Positions 15,575 through 24,087 are shown, counted from the first letter of the stretch. The stretch: 64,000 nt of DNA from Streptomyces termitum (GCF_014650175.1 NZ_BMUL01000015.1:89048-153047), one strand, 5' to 3'. The notes: generated from the sequence alone by a model not told the origin. A program made the numbers and translations.

Positions 15575-17104
15575 TCAGTGGCCGACGCCGCAGGCCGGGG
15601 CGTCGGCGGCCGGGAGGGGGGCCGGGACGCCGATCTTCGGCAGGCCGAGGAGGACGCCGGCGGGCTTGGCGGCGGCCTCGGCCGTGCGCTTCTCCCAGGC
15701 GTCGCCCGCGCGGGTGCGGCGGACGGCGGTGGTGGGGCCCTCGGCGAGCAGGTGGTGCGGGGCGGCGTAGGTGATCTCGACGGTCACCACGTCGCCGGGG
15801 CGGACGTCCTCGTCGGGCTTGGTGAAGTGGACGAGGCGGTTGTCGGGGGCGCGGCCGGAGAGGCGGTGGGTGGTGCCGTCCTTGCGGCCCTCGCCCTCGG
15901 CGACCATGACCTCCAGGGTGCGGCCGACCTGCTTCTTGTTCTCGTCCCAGGAGATCTCCTCCTGGAGGGCGACGAGGCGCTCGTAGCGGGCCTGCACGAC
16001 CTCCTTGGGGATCTGGCCGTCCATGGTGGCCGCCGGGGTGCCGGGGCGCTTGGAGTACTGGAAGGTGAAGGCGTTCGCGAAGCGGGCCTCGCGGACCACG
16101 TGCATGGTCTGCTCGAAGTCCTCCTCGGTCTCGCCGGGGAAGCCGACGATGATGTCGGTGGAGATGGCCGCGTGCGGGATCGCGGCGCGCACCTTCTCGA
16201 TGATGCCGAGGAAGCGCTCCTGGCGGTACGAGCGGCGCATCGCCTTCAGGACGGTGTCCGAGCCGGACTGGAGCGGCATGTGGAGCTGCGGCATCACGTT
16301 CGGGGTCTCGGCCATGGCGGCGATGACGTCGTCGGTGAAGTCGCGCGGGTGCGGGGAGGTGAAGCGGACCCGCTCCAGGCCCTCGATCGAGCCGCACGCG
16401 CGCAGGAGCTTGGAGAACGCCTCGCGGTCGCCGAGGTCGGAGCCGTACGCGTTCACGTTCTGGCCGAGGAGGGTGATCTCGGAGACGCCCTCGGAGACGA
16501 GGGCCTCGATCTCGGCGAGGATGTCGCCGGGGCGGCGGTCCTCCTCCTTGCCGCGCAGGGCGGGGACGATGCAGAAGGTGCAGGTGTTGTTGCAGCCGAC
16601 CGAGATGGAGACCCAGGCCGCGTACGCCGACTCGCGGCGGGTCGGCAGGGTGGACGGGAACGCCTCCAGCGACTCGGCGATCTCGACCTGCGCCTCCTCC
16701 TGGACGCGGGCGCGCTCCAGGAGGACCGGCAGCTTGCCGATGTTGTGGGTGCCGAAGACCACGTCCACCCAGGGGGCCCGCTTGACGATGGTGTCGCGGT
16801 CCTTCTGCGCCAGGCAGCCGCCGACGGCGATCTGCATGCCGGGGCGGGCGGTCTTCATGGGGGCGAGGTGGCCGAGGTTGCCGTACAGCTTGTTGTCGGC
16901 GTTCTCGCGGACCGCGCAGGTGTTGAAGACGACGACGTCGGCGCCGTCGGCGTCCTTGGGGGCGCGGACGTAGCCGGCCTCCTCCAGCAGACCGGAGAGC
17001 CGCTCGGAGTCGTGGACGTTCATCTGGCACCCGTAGGTGCGAATGTCGTAGGTCTTCGGTCCTTCGATGCCCACTGTGAGACTCCGGTCGCTGCTGCTGG
17101 TCAT
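15575..17104 (-). CDS. miaB: tRNA-2-methylthio-N6-dimethylallyladenosine synthase
   Basis: MiaB is a radical-SAM methylthiotransferase that adds a methylthio group to i6A37 made by MiaA. The radical-SAM cluster is C171-C175-C178 (CNNTCTFC). The N-terminal UPF0004 domain supplies further cysteines in TYGCQMN, FNTCAV and VGGCLAQ, and a TRAM domain lies near residue 390-450. Length is 509 residues, normal for the family. I chose ATG 17104. There is no good Shine-Dalgarno sequence; instead TACTCT ends 7 nt before the ATG and is part of a direct repeat (TACTCTTG twice, 10 bp apart), so the mRNA may be leaderless. Confidence 0.95.
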   Translation of the reverse strand: MTSSSDRSLTVGIEGPKTYDIRTYGCQMNVHDSERLSGLLEEAGYVRAPKDADGADVVVFNTCAVRENADNKLYGNLGHLAPMKTARPGMQIAVGGCLAQKDRDTIVKRAPWVDVVFGTHNIGKLPVLLERARVQEEAQVEIAESLEAFPSTLPTRRESAYAAWVSISVGCNNTCTFCIVPALRGKEEDRRPGDILAEIEALVSEGVSEITLLGQNVNAYGSDLGDREAFSKLLRACGSIEGLERVRFTSPHPRDFTDDVIAAMAETPNVMPQLHMPLQSGSDTVLKAMRRSYRQERFLGIIEKVRAAIPHAAISTDIIVGFPGETEEDFEQTMHVVREARFANAFTFQYSKRPGTPAATMDGQIPKEVVQARYERLVALQEEISWDENKKQVGRTLEVMVAEGEGRKDGTTHRLSGRAPDNRLVHFTKPDEDVRPGDVVTVEITYAAPHHLLAEGPTTAVRRTRAGDAWEKRTAEAAAKPAGVLLGLPKIGVPAPLPAADAPACGVGH

Positions 17105-17264
17105 GCCTACAAGAGTATTCAAGAGTAGGCGCTCCCCGGCGGGCCTCCGGCCGCCCCCGGCGCCGGGCCGGTGCGGAACCGCCGGGCGCCGGACCGCCCC
17201 CGGTGTCCGGATGTGCCAGGGAATCGTCATTGCCGTCACGCGCCGGGCGGGCGAAGGTGGGGGC

Positions 17265-18290
17265 ATGACCGAGACGACCTCCGCCGCCGCCCCCGGGACG
17301 CGCCCCGCGCACCGGGTCGTCGTCGCGGTCTTCCCCGACGTGGACCTGCTCGACGTCACCGGCCCGGCCGAGGTCTTCGCCCTGGCCGGCCGGGAGACCG
17401 GCGGCGCCGACCGCTACCGGGTGCGGCTGGCCGCGCCCGGCGGGGCCGGGGAGGTGCGGACCTCGGCCGGGGTGCGGCTGGTCGCGGACCTCGGCTTCGA
17501 CGAGGTCGGGGCGGACGTCGACACCCTCCTGGTGCCGGGGGCGGTGTACCGCGACGGGAACGGCGACCTGGCGCCGAGGCTGGACCCGGAGGTGGTGGAG
17601 TGGGTGCGGGCGACCGCCCCGCACGCCCGCCGGGTGGCCTCGGTCTGCGTCGGCGCGCACGTCCTCGCGGCGGCCGGGCTCCTCGACGGGCGGACGGCGA
17701 CGACCCACTGGTCGACGGCGGCCCGGCTGGCGGCGGACCACCCGGAGGTCACCGTCGACCCCGATCCGATCTTCGTACGGGCGGACCGGGGCCGGCTGTG
17801 GACCGGGGCCGGGATCAGCGCCTGCCTCGACCTGTCCCTCGCCCTGGTGGCGGAGGACCTGGGCGAGGAGACCGCGCTCGCGGTCGCCCGGCAGCTGGTC
17901 ATGTACCTGAAGCGGCAGGGCGGCCAGAGCCAGTTCTCGGTGCCGCTGAGCCGTCCGGCGGCCGGCCGCCGGGACATCGACGAGCTGCGGCTGTGGATCG
18001 CCGACCACCTCGACGAGGAGCTTCCGGCGGAGCGGCTGGCCGCCCGGATGTGCCTGAGCGAGCGGCACTTCGCCCGGGTCTTCGCGCAGGAGACGGGGAC
18101 CAGCCCCGCCGCCTATGTGGAGGCGGCCCGGATCGAGGTGGCCCGGCGGCACCTGGAGACCTCGGACGCGCCGCTCGCCGAGGTGGCGGCGCGGGCCGGG
18201 CTGGGCTCGGTGGAGACCCTGCACCGGGCGTTCCGGCGGCGGCTCGCCACCACCCCGGCCGCCTACCGGCGCCGCTTCCGCACCGGCTGA
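17265..18290 (+). CDS. GlxA-type transcriptional regulator (DJ-1/PfpI domain plus AraC HTH)
   Basis: The 341-residue protein joins a DJ-1/PfpI-like domain (residues about 18-185, with VASVCVGAHVLAAAG at the nucleophile-elbow position) to a C-terminal AraC-type double helix-turn-helix (about 235-335; LAARMCLSERHFARVF and EVAARAGLGSVETLHRAFRR). Such GlxA-family proteins are DNA-binding activators, and the first domain is thought to sense a small molecule. The start ATG 17265 has GAAGGTGGGGG upstream. The isochorismatase-fold gene begins 88 bp downstream on the same strand and is its most likely target or operon partner. Confidence 0.88.
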   Translation: MTETTSAAAPGTRPAHRVVVAVFPDVDLLDVTGPAEVFALAGRETGGADRYRVRLAAPGGAGEVRTSAGVRLVADLGFDEVGADVDTLLVPGAVYRDGNGDLAPRLDPEVVEWVRATAPHARRVASVCVGAHVLAAAGLLDGRTATTHWSTAARLAADHPEVTVDPDPIFVRADRGRLWTGAGISACLDLSLALVAEDLGEETALAVARQLVMYLKRQGGQSQFSVPLSRPAAGRRDIDELRLWIADHLDEELPAERLAARMCLSERHFARVFAQETGTSPAAYVEAARIEVARRHLETSDAPLAEVAARAGLGSVETLHRAFRRRLATTPAAYRRRFRTG

Positions 18291-18378
18291 CCTCCCTTTC
18301 TTTTCCTTCGTTCCCCTTCACTGTTCCCGCGGGCCGGGCGGCTGCGCCGTGCCCGCACACCCACGAAAGGTCCCGACC

Positions 18379-18999
18379 ATGAGCGTCACCCCGTCCACCC
18401 CGCTGCGCGCCCTCTCCGGCCTCACTGACGAGCCGGCCCGCCTCGCGGACGCGGTCCTCGTCCTCATCGACCTCCAGAACACCTACCGTTCCGGCGTCAT
18501 GGCGCTGGAGGGCGCCGAGGAGGCCGTCGCCGAGGCCGCGCGCCTGCTCGGCCTGGCCCGCGCCGCCGGTGCCCCGGTCGTCCACGTCCAGCACGACTCG
18601 GGCGAGGGCTCCCCGTACGACCTGACCGCCCCCGTCGGCGCGATCAGCGACGAGGTCGCCCCGGTGGCGGGCGAGCCGGTGGTCGTCAAGAACTACCCGA
18701 ACGCCTTCCACGCCACCGACCTGGAGAAGGTCCTGACCGGCCTCGGCTTCGCGGCGGGCGGCGGCAAGGACCTGGTGCTCGCCGGGTTCATGACGCACAT
18801 GTGCGTGAACTACACGGCCCAGGCCGCCTTCAACCTCGGCTACCGGCCCACCGTCGTCGCCGAGGCCACCGCGACCCGCTCGCTGACCGCCCCGGACGGG
18901 ACGGTCGTGCCGGCCGCCGAGCTCAAGCGGGCGGCGCTGACCGGGCTCACCGACGTGTTCGCCGTGGTGGTCCCGACGGCGGCCGACCTGCGCGCCTGA
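18379..18999 (+). CDS. Isochorismatase-family cysteine hydrolase
   Basis: This 206-residue protein has the cysteine-hydrolase triad of the isochorismatase superfamily: D31 (VLIDLQN), K104 (VVVKNYPN) and C142 (THMCVNYTAQAAFNLGY). Members hydrolyse amides, nicotinamide-type substrates or isochorismate. Having the catalytic cysteine, it is more like the amidase branch than true EntB. GAAAGG stands about 9 nt before ATG 18379. It follows the GlxA-type regulator gene and ends 9 bp before the convergent acid-sugar kinase gene. The substrate is unknown. Confidence 0.85.
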   Translation: MSVTPSTPLRALSGLTDEPARLADAVLVLIDLQNTYRSGVMALEGAEEAVAEAARLLGLARAAGAPVVHVQHDSGEGSPYDLTAPVGAISDEVAPVAGEPVVVKNYPNAFHATDLEKVLTGLGFAAGGGKDLVLAGFMTHMCVNYTAQAAFNLGYRPTVVAEATATRSLTAPDGTVVPAAELKRAALTGLTDVFAVVVPTAADLRA

Positions 19000-19008
19000 C
19001 CGGGCTCC

Positions 19009-20232
19009 TCAGCGGCTCCGCCCGGGGCCTCCGGTCAGGAGGGCGTGCAGGCGGAGCAGGGCGGCGTCGTCGCCGAAGCCGCCCGCCTTCACGACGACCG
19101 GCAGCCGGGGCGCGCCGGGCGGCCCGGCCAGGACGCCGCGCGCGATGCCCGGCTCGGGCTCGTCGTGGAGGTCGAGGCCGACCGCGCCGAGGGCGCGCAG
19201 CACGGCCTCGGCGGTCTCGCCGCCGGTGAGGACGAGGCCGTCGAAGGCCGGTCCTCCGGCGGCCAGGGCCGCCACCGAGGCGGCGAGGAGCCGGGTCGGC
19301 CCCGCCGGGTCCGCCCGCCGCTCGTGCGGCGTGTGCACGATCCGTACGGGGGTGTCGGCGGCCCGCAGCCGGGCGGCGACGGCCTCGGGGGGACCGTCGG
19401 CCGCGACGCTCACCGCGCCGGGCTCCCGCCCGATCAGGGCGAGCTGGCGGCGGGTCGCGGGGTTCGCGCTGCCCACCGCGAGCAGCGGGCGGACGGCGGT
19501 GGGCGGGGCGTCCGTCCCGCCGGTCCCGGGGGCGGCCGGTGCGGGGTGGCGGCGGGCGAGGGCGGCCGCCAGGCCCGGGGAGCCGACCCACAGGACGGCG
19601 CCGGGGTCGGGCACGGCGGCGACGATCCGGTCCAGCTCCTCGTCGGTGGCGGCCGAGCAGACGAAGAGGCCGCCGTCCGGGAGCAGGGCGGAAAGCCCGG
19701 CCCGGACGTCCGGGCCGACGAGGACGGCCTCCGGGAGGATCCCGGCGAGGTCGGCGGTACGGACCGGATGCGCCGGGTCGCGGGCGAACTCGCTCTCGTC
19801 GGCCCGCGTCCCGCGCACGTACTGGACGCCTAGGCGGGTGGTGCGGCCCTCCGCCGGGAAGGCGGGGGCGATCACGACGGAGCGGCGGCCCGAGCCCTCC
19901 CGGGCGGCTCTGATCTCGGCGGCGACGTGCCCCCGGAGCGTCGAGTCGACCGTCTTGAGCAGCAGTCCGGCCCCGGCCAGGGCCCGCGCCGCCTCCCGCG
20001 TGCGCAGGACGGCCCCGGCCTCGTCCAGGAGCCGGCTGCCGAGGTCCACGGCCAGGACGTCCGCCGCCCGGCCGTGCCCGGTGAGCGGGGTGCCGGAGAG
20101 CAGCACCCGGGCCGGACGGCCGGCCCGGCGGAACGGCGCCGCCCCGTCACCCGCGCTGGTCAGGTCGTCCGCGAGGACGGCGACGGCGGGCGGCGGGTCG
20201 GGCGGGGCGACGGCGGACCGGGCGGGACGCAT
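19009..20232 (-). CDS. Four-carbon acid sugar kinase family protein (DUF1537/OtnK-like)
   Basis: The 407-residue product begins with PAVAVLADDLTSAGDGA, the N-terminal signature of the four-carbon acid-sugar kinase family. The C-terminal nucleotide-binding part contains LVLTGGETAEAVLRALG and KAGGFGDDAALL. Family members phosphorylate acids such as erythronate or threonate for catabolism. Their usual partners (a PdxA2-like dehydrogenase, an aldolase) are absent here, so the gene is an orphan. I chose ATG 20232, which has GAGGAA 8 nt upstream. The frame stays open to 20655, but the extra part would translate the heptamer array described next and is unlikely to be protein. A long, structured 5' region suggests special regulation. 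Confidence 0.82.
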   Translation of the reverse strand: MRPARSAVAPPDPPPAVAVLADDLTSAGDGAAPFRRAGRPARVLLSGTPLTGHGRAADVLAVDLGSRLLDEAGAVLRTREAARALAGAGLLLKTVDSTLRGHVAAEIRAAREGSGRRSVVIAPAFPAEGRTTRLGVQYVRGTRADESEFARDPAHPVRTADLAGILPEAVLVGPDVRAGLSALLPDGGLFVCSAATDEELDRIVAAVPDPGAVLWVGSPGLAAALARRHPAPAAPGTGGTDAPPTAVRPLLAVGSANPATRRQLALIGREPGAVSVAADGPPEAVAARLRAADTPVRIVHTPHERRADPAGPTRLLAASVAALAAGGPAFDGLVLTGGETAEAVLRALGAVGLDLHDEPEPGIARGVLAGPPGAPRLPVVVKAGGFGDDAALLRLHALLTGGPGRSR

Positions 20233-20340
20233 CGGCGGCTTCCTCGGAACTCGGGGCCGTACCGGAGGCGTACGGCGGGACGGGGCGGCGGGCACCACCC
20301 TCGCTCCCGACGCGCCCGCGCGTCCAGGATCCGGAATCCG

Positions 20341-20382
20341 GGATCTTGGATCTTGGATCTTGGATCTTGGATCTTGGATCTT
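20341..20382. repeat. Six perfect tandem copies of GGATCTT upstream of the acid-sugar kinase
   Basis: GGATCTT is repeated six times without error from 20341 to 20382 and is then followed by GGATCC. Related words (GGATCC, GAATCC) flank it on both sides. The array is AT-richer than anything nearby in this very GC-rich genome, so it stands out strongly. It lies 109-150 bp upstream of the kinase start. It could be an operator array, or a slippage-prone repeat that tunes expression. Confidence 0.9.
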
Positions 20383-20393
20383 GGATCCGGGAT

Positions 20394-20417
20394 CTGGATT
20401 TTGGATCCAAGATCCAG
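20394..20417. promoter_or_regulatory. 24-bp near-perfect palindrome centred on TTGGATCCAA
   Basis: Starting 12 bp after the heptamer array, a 24-bp dyad runs from CTGGAT at 20394 to ATCCAG at 20417 around the perfect core TTGGATCCAA (20401-20410), with a single mismatched pair. Symmetry and location upstream of a sugar-acid gene suggest an operator for a dimeric repressor, possibly of the GntR type. No such regulator is encoded beside it. Confidence 0.55.
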
Positions 20418-20721
20418 GTGGGGCCGAGGGGGCCGCCCCCCGGTGCGGCCGGGCGGCCGGGAGCCGGGTCCGGTGGTCGTCGGGGCTCGGGCGCGGGTGG
20501 GCGCGGGCTGTCTCGTGGACATGCGGTGACTCCCTCGGGACGGGGGCGAGTCGGGCGCCCGGCGGGGGCCAGGGGCGGGCAGGGGGAACTGCCCTCAAGA
20601 TCACCGGGCGCCTTCCGACGCTAACCGGGCGGGCCCCGCCGTCCCGGCAGGACACACGGCGCGGGCCGCCCGCCGGCCCCGGCTCACCGCTTCGGCGGAG
20701 CGCTGACCGCCCCGTGCGCCG

Positions 20722-20765
20722 CCACGGCGGTACGGCCTCCGGTGCCGGGCGCCGTACCGCCGTGG
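20722..20765. terminator. 15-bp perfect hairpin without an obvious parent gene
   Basis: The arms 20722-20736 and 20751-20765 are perfect complements with a 14-nt loop, and TGTTT follows on the plus strand. It resembles a terminator, yet no plus-strand gene ends upstream. It may end an unrecognised transcript, or shield the TAXI gene from readthrough. Confidence 0.5.
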
Positions 20766-20902
20766 TGTTTCCCCGGCTCGTCCCCGTTCCCCGGGGTCCC
20801 GCGCGGTCCTTCGGGGCGCCCGGCCGGAGTGGTGTCGCTCACGTCCGGCGCGGGGGCCGCCGGTGGGGGGGCGGGGGCCGGGGAGGGCGCGGGCGGCGGC
20901 CC

Positions 20903-20932
20903 TGGTCAGGAGCGGACGCCACCTGGCAGGAT
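20903..20932 (+). promoter_or_regulatory. Predicted leaderless promoter of the TAXI gene
   Basis: TGGTCA (20903-20908), an 18-bp spacer and CAGGAT (20927-20932) form a reasonable housekeeping promoter. The -10 ends 7 nt before ATG 20940, so transcription would start at or next to the start codon, giving a leaderless mRNA. There is no Shine-Dalgarno sequence, which supports this. Confidence 0.45.
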
Positions 20933-20939
20933 CGCGGGC

Positions 20940-21938
20940 ATGTCCGCCCCGCCCGCCCGTGCCGCCCGCCGTCGCGTCCTCACGCTCGCGACCGTGCTGG
21001 CCGTGGTCTGCGGGACGCTGCTGTGGTGGCTCGCGCCGTTCGGGCCCGCGACGCCCAGCGGTTCGATCACGTTCAGCACGGGTGTCCGCACCGGCGTCTA
21101 CCAGCGGTACGGCGTGCTGCTGCGCCAGGCCATGGCCAAGGACCTCCCGAAGGTCTCCGTCACCCTCACGGACAGCGAGGGCTCCCAGCAGAACCTGGCC
21201 CGGGTCGCCTCCGGCGAGGCCGATCTGACGATCGCGACCGCCGACGCCGTGGCGCAGTACATCCGGGACCGCCGCCCCGGTTTCGAGCGGCTGCGCGGCT
21301 GCGCCCGGCTCTACGACGACTACGTGCAGCTGGTCGTGCGCAGGGGGGCGCGGGTGCGGACGGTGGCGGACCTGCGCGGGCTGCGGGTCGGCGTCGGCCA
21401 GGACGGCTCCGGGGTGCGGCTGATCGCGGACCGGGTCCTCGCGGCGGCCGGGATCACCCCGTCCCGGGACGTGACCGCGGTGCCGGTGGGTATCGACTCG
21501 ATGCCCGAGATGCTGGAGAACGGCACCCTGGACGCCTTCTTCTGGTCCGGCGGGCTGCCGACCCAGGCCGTGCAGACGCTGTCGGAGCGGACCCCGATCC
21601 GGCTGGTGCCGATGGATCCGACGCTGGTGCAGGCGCTGCGGGACGTGGGCGAGTCGACCCGCCACTACCGCTCGGCGATGATCCCGGCCGACGCCTACGC
21701 GGCCGCGCAGTACGGGCAGCCGGTGGAGACGCTGGCGGTGGCGAACCTGCTGGTGACGACGGCCGAGGCCGATCCCGCGCTGGTGGAGGGCTTCACCCGG
21801 TCGGTGATCGGCAGCCGGGACCGGATCGGCGGCCAGGTGCACCCGGCGCAGCTGGTGGACCTGCGGACGGCCGTGTACACGGAGCCGCTCGCCCTGCACG
21901 AGGGCGCCCGCCGCTACTACCGCTCGGTCAAGCCCTGA
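20940..21938 (+). CDS. TAXI-family TRAP transporter solute-binding protein
   Basis: The 332-residue protein starts with an Arg-rich segment and one hydrophobic helix (VLTLATVLAVVCGTLLWWLA), so it is exported or membrane-anchored. The body matches TAXI (TRAP-associated extracytoplasmic immunogenic) proteins: ITFSTGVRTGVYQRYG, LARVASGEADLTIATADAV, LRGLRVGVGQDGSGVR and GTLDAFFWSGG. No TRAP membrane subunits are encoded nearby, so it may act with a distant permease or as a sensor partner. The gene overlaps by 11 bp, tail to tail, with the sensor kinase gene. This close pairing suggests it may present a ligand to that kinase; this is inference. Confidence 0.85.
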   Translation: MSAPPARAARRRVLTLATVLAVVCGTLLWWLAPFGPATPSGSITFSTGVRTGVYQRYGVLLRQAMAKDLPKVSVTLTDSEGSQQNLARVASGEADLTIATADAVAQYIRDRRPGFERLRGCARLYDDYVQLVVRRGARVRTVADLRGLRVGVGQDGSGVRLIADRVLAAAGITPSRDVTAVPVGIDSMPEMLENGTLDAFFWSGGLPTQAVQTLSERTPIRLVPMDPTLVQALRDVGESTRHYRSAMIPADAYAAAQYGQPVETLAVANLLVTTAEADPALVEGFTRSVIGSRDRIGGQVHPAQLVDLRTAVYTEPLALHEGARRYYRSVKP

Positions 21939-23352
21939 GCGGTGCGGGACCGGCGCCGTCGTCGGCCGGGGCGTGCCGCGGCACGCGGACCGTCACGCGC
22001 AGTCCGTGCGGCTCGTTCCGGGCGAAGGCGATGCCGCCGCCGCCCGCGGTGAGCAGGACGCGGGCGATGGAGAGGCCGAGTCCGGAGCCCCGGACGTTCT
22101 GGTGCCGGCCCGAGCGCCAGAAGCGGTCGCCGACGCGGGCGAGCTCCTCCTCGGTGAGGCCGGGGCCGAGGTCGGCGACGCGGACCTCGACGGCGTCCCG
22201 CACCGGGCGGACCTCGACGGTCACCCGCTCGCCCTCGGGGGTGAACTTCAGCGCGTTGTCGATCACCGCGTCGAGGGCGCTGGAGAGGGCCACCGGGTCC
22301 GCCCAGCCGGTCACCGCCCCGCACTCCCCCGTCAGGACGACGCCCTTCTCGTCGGCGACCGGCCGCCAGGAGGCGATCCGCTCGGCGGCGAGGGCGCCGA
22401 CGTCGGTGAGCCGCAGGTCGGCGGCGGCGTGCTCGGCGAGGGCCAGGTCGAGGAGGTCGTCGAGGACCTGGGCGAGCCGCTTGCCCTCGGTGCGCACGGA
22501 GGCGATCTCCGCGTTCCCCTCGGGGAGTTCGAGGGCGAGGAGCTCGATCCGGAGCAGGAGGGCGGCCAGCGGGTTGCGGAGCTGGTGGGAGGCGTCGGCG
22601 ACGAACGCCCGCTGCTGTTCGAGGGATTCCTCGACGTGGTCGGCCATCTCGTTGAACGAGCGGGCCAGGCGGCGCAGTTCGGGCGGCCCGCCGGAGACGA
22701 CGACGCGGGACTTCATCCGGCCGGTGGCGATGTCGTGGGTGGCGGAGTCGAGCACCCGTACCGGCCGCAGCACCCAGCCGGTGAGGCGTACGGCGGCGGC
22801 GACGGCGAGCAGCATGGCGGCGGCCTCGCCGGCGAAGATGACCAGCCAGCCGTGCAGGATGCGGGAGCGCAGAGCGCCGGTGGGCGAGTCGGTGACGACG
22901 ACGGCGATGACGTCGCCGTCGCGGACGACCGGGGAGGCGACGACCAGGCGGGCGTGCGGGTCCCAGGGCCAGACCTGTGGCGGGTCGTGGCTGCGGCGGC
23001 CGAGCAGGGCCTCGTTGAAGGCGCGGCGGCCCTCCCCCTCGTAGGGGACGACCCAGTCCTCGGGGGCGGCGGCCATGGCCCGGTTGTCGCGGTAGAAGAT
23101 GCCGGCCCGGATGTCGTAGACGTCGTGGTAGCTGTCGATCTCGCCGCGGAGCGCGGTGCGGCGCTCGTCGCCGGCGGCGGTGAGGTCGCCGACGAACTGG
23201 GCGAGGGCGGCGAAGCGGGCGGAGTCGTCGAGGCGGTCGACGACGACCCGCTGCTGTTCGGCGGCGGCGAGGCTGGCGGCGAGCGGGAAGCCGAGGGCGA
23301 GCAGGACCCCGGCCATGAGGACGATGAGGAGGGGGAGGAGACGGGTGCGCAC
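21928..23352 (-). CDS. Sensor histidine kinase (HAMP/HisKA/HATPase)
   Basis: This 474-residue membrane kinase has a short cytoplasmic N-terminus and a first transmembrane helix (LLPLLIVLMAGVLLALGFPL). An extracellular sensor region of about 140 residues, a second helix near residue 180-205 and a HAMP linker follow. The phosphorylated histidine is H256 (DASHQLRNPLAALLLRIE), and DNALKF, DLGPGL and GSGLGLSIA mark the ATPase domain. The start is GTG 23352, 18 bp after the stop of the response regulator gene, so the two are co-transcribed. Its stop overlaps the convergent TAXI gene. The signal is unknown; the glutamate transporter and TAXI genes are the obvious candidates for a link. Confidence 0.92.
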   Translation of the reverse strand: MRTRLLPLLIVLMAGVLLALGFPLAASLAAAEQQRVVVDRLDDSARFAALAQFVGDLTAAGDERRTALRGEIDSYHDVYDIRAGIFYRDNRAMAAAPEDWVVPYEGEGRRAFNEALLGRRSHDPPQVWPWDPHARLVVASPVVRDGDVIAVVVTDSPTGALRSRILHGWLVIFAGEAAAMLLAVAAAVRLTGWVLRPVRVLDSATHDIATGRMKSRVVVSGGPPELRRLARSFNEMADHVEESLEQQRAFVADASHQLRNPLAALLLRIELLALELPEGNAEIASVRTEGKRLAQVLDDLLDLALAEHAAADLRLTDVGALAAERIASWRPVADEKGVVLTGECGAVTGWADPVALSSALDAVIDNALKFTPEGERVTVEVRPVRDAVEVRVADLGPGLTEEELARVGDRFWRSGRHQNVRGSGLGLSIARVLLTAGGGGIAFARNEPHGLRVTVRVPRHAPADDGAGPAPLRA

Positions 23353-23370
23353 GGGCGGGACGGCCGGGGG

Positions 23371-24087
23371 TTACGCGGCGGGTGCGACCAGGCGGTAGCC
23401 GACGCCCCGCACGGTCTCGATCAGGGCGGGCATCCGCAGCTTGGAGCGGAGCGAGGCCACGTGCACCTCCAGGGTGCGCCCGGTCCCCTCCCAACTGGTC
23501 TGCCAGACCTCGCTGATGATCTGCTCGCGGCGGAAGACGACGCCGGGCCGCTGGGCGAGGAGGGCGAGGAGGTCGAACTCCTTGCGGGTGAGGGCGACGG
23601 GTTCGCCCCCGACGCTGACCCGCCGGGTGGGGAGTTCGACGGCGACGGCGCCGAGGCTGAGGACGGCGCCGTCGGCGGAGCCCGTACCGGCGGGGGCGTC
23701 GTCGGCGGGGCCGGTGGTGCGCCGGGAGACGGCGTGGATGCGGGCGAGCAGCTCGCCGGGGTCGTAGGGCTTGACGACGTAGTCGTCGGCGCCGAGGTTG
23801 AGCCCGTGGATGCGGGAGCGGACGTCGCTGCGGGCGGTCACCATGATGATCGGCGTGGTGGTGAGCTTCCGGACGCGGGCGCAGACCTGGTAGCCGTCCT
23901 GGTCGGGCAGGCCGAGGTCGAGGAGGATCACCCCGTACGAGGGCCGGTCGCCCTGCGCGGTGGGCAGGACGGCCTGGAGGGCCTCCTCGCCGTTGCGGGC
24001 GTGGGTGACGGCGAAGCCGTGCTTGGCGAGGATGGCGGAGAGGGCCGCGGCGACGTGGTCGTCGTCCTCGACGAGCAGCAGTCGCAT
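23371..24087 (-). CDS. OmpR-family response regulator
   Basis: The 238-residue protein has a receiver domain with the phosphoacceptor D57 (ILLDLGLPDQDGY), the switch residues MVTARS and the conserved KPYDP. A winged-helix DNA-binding domain follows (LTRKEFDLLALLAQRPGVVFRREQ, ETVRGVGYRL). The start is ATG 24087, with AGAGGAGA about 6 nt upstream; the open frame before it is not coding-like. It is the first gene of the two-component pair and diverges from gluA, 261 bp away, so it could regulate the gluABCD promoter as well as itself. Confidence 0.93.
   Translation of the reverse strand: MRLLLVEDDDHVAAALSAILAKHGFAVTHARNGEEALQAVLPTAQGDRPSYGVILLDLGLPDQDGYQVCARVRKLTTTPIIMVTARSDVRSRIHGLNLGADDYVVKPYDPGELLARIHAVSRRTTGPADDAPAGTGSADGAVLSLGAVAVELPTRRVSVGGEPVALTRKEFDLLALLAQRPGVVFRREQIISEVWQTSWEGTGRTLEVHVASLRSKLRMPALIETVRGVGYRLVAPAA

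Larger units (their letters stand above)
20233..20939. other. 707-bp intergenic region between acid-sugar kinase and TAXI genes
   Basis: No convincing gene is visible on either strand in this stretch. It contains the heptamer array (20341-20382), a near-perfect palindrome (20394-20417), a strong hairpin (20722-20765) and the TAXI promoter. On the minus strand, TAGCGT at 20618-20623 could be a -10 for the kinase gene, which would give an mRNA leader of almost 400 nt including the repeats. This assignment is weak. Confidence 0.4.

Noticed and set aside
20341..20382. The GGATCTT array as a CRISPR or as coding repeats of the kinase
   Set aside because: Units are contiguous 7-mers without spacers. 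Translating them needs a kinase start 141 codons upstream of the normal N-terminus, with no ribosome site.
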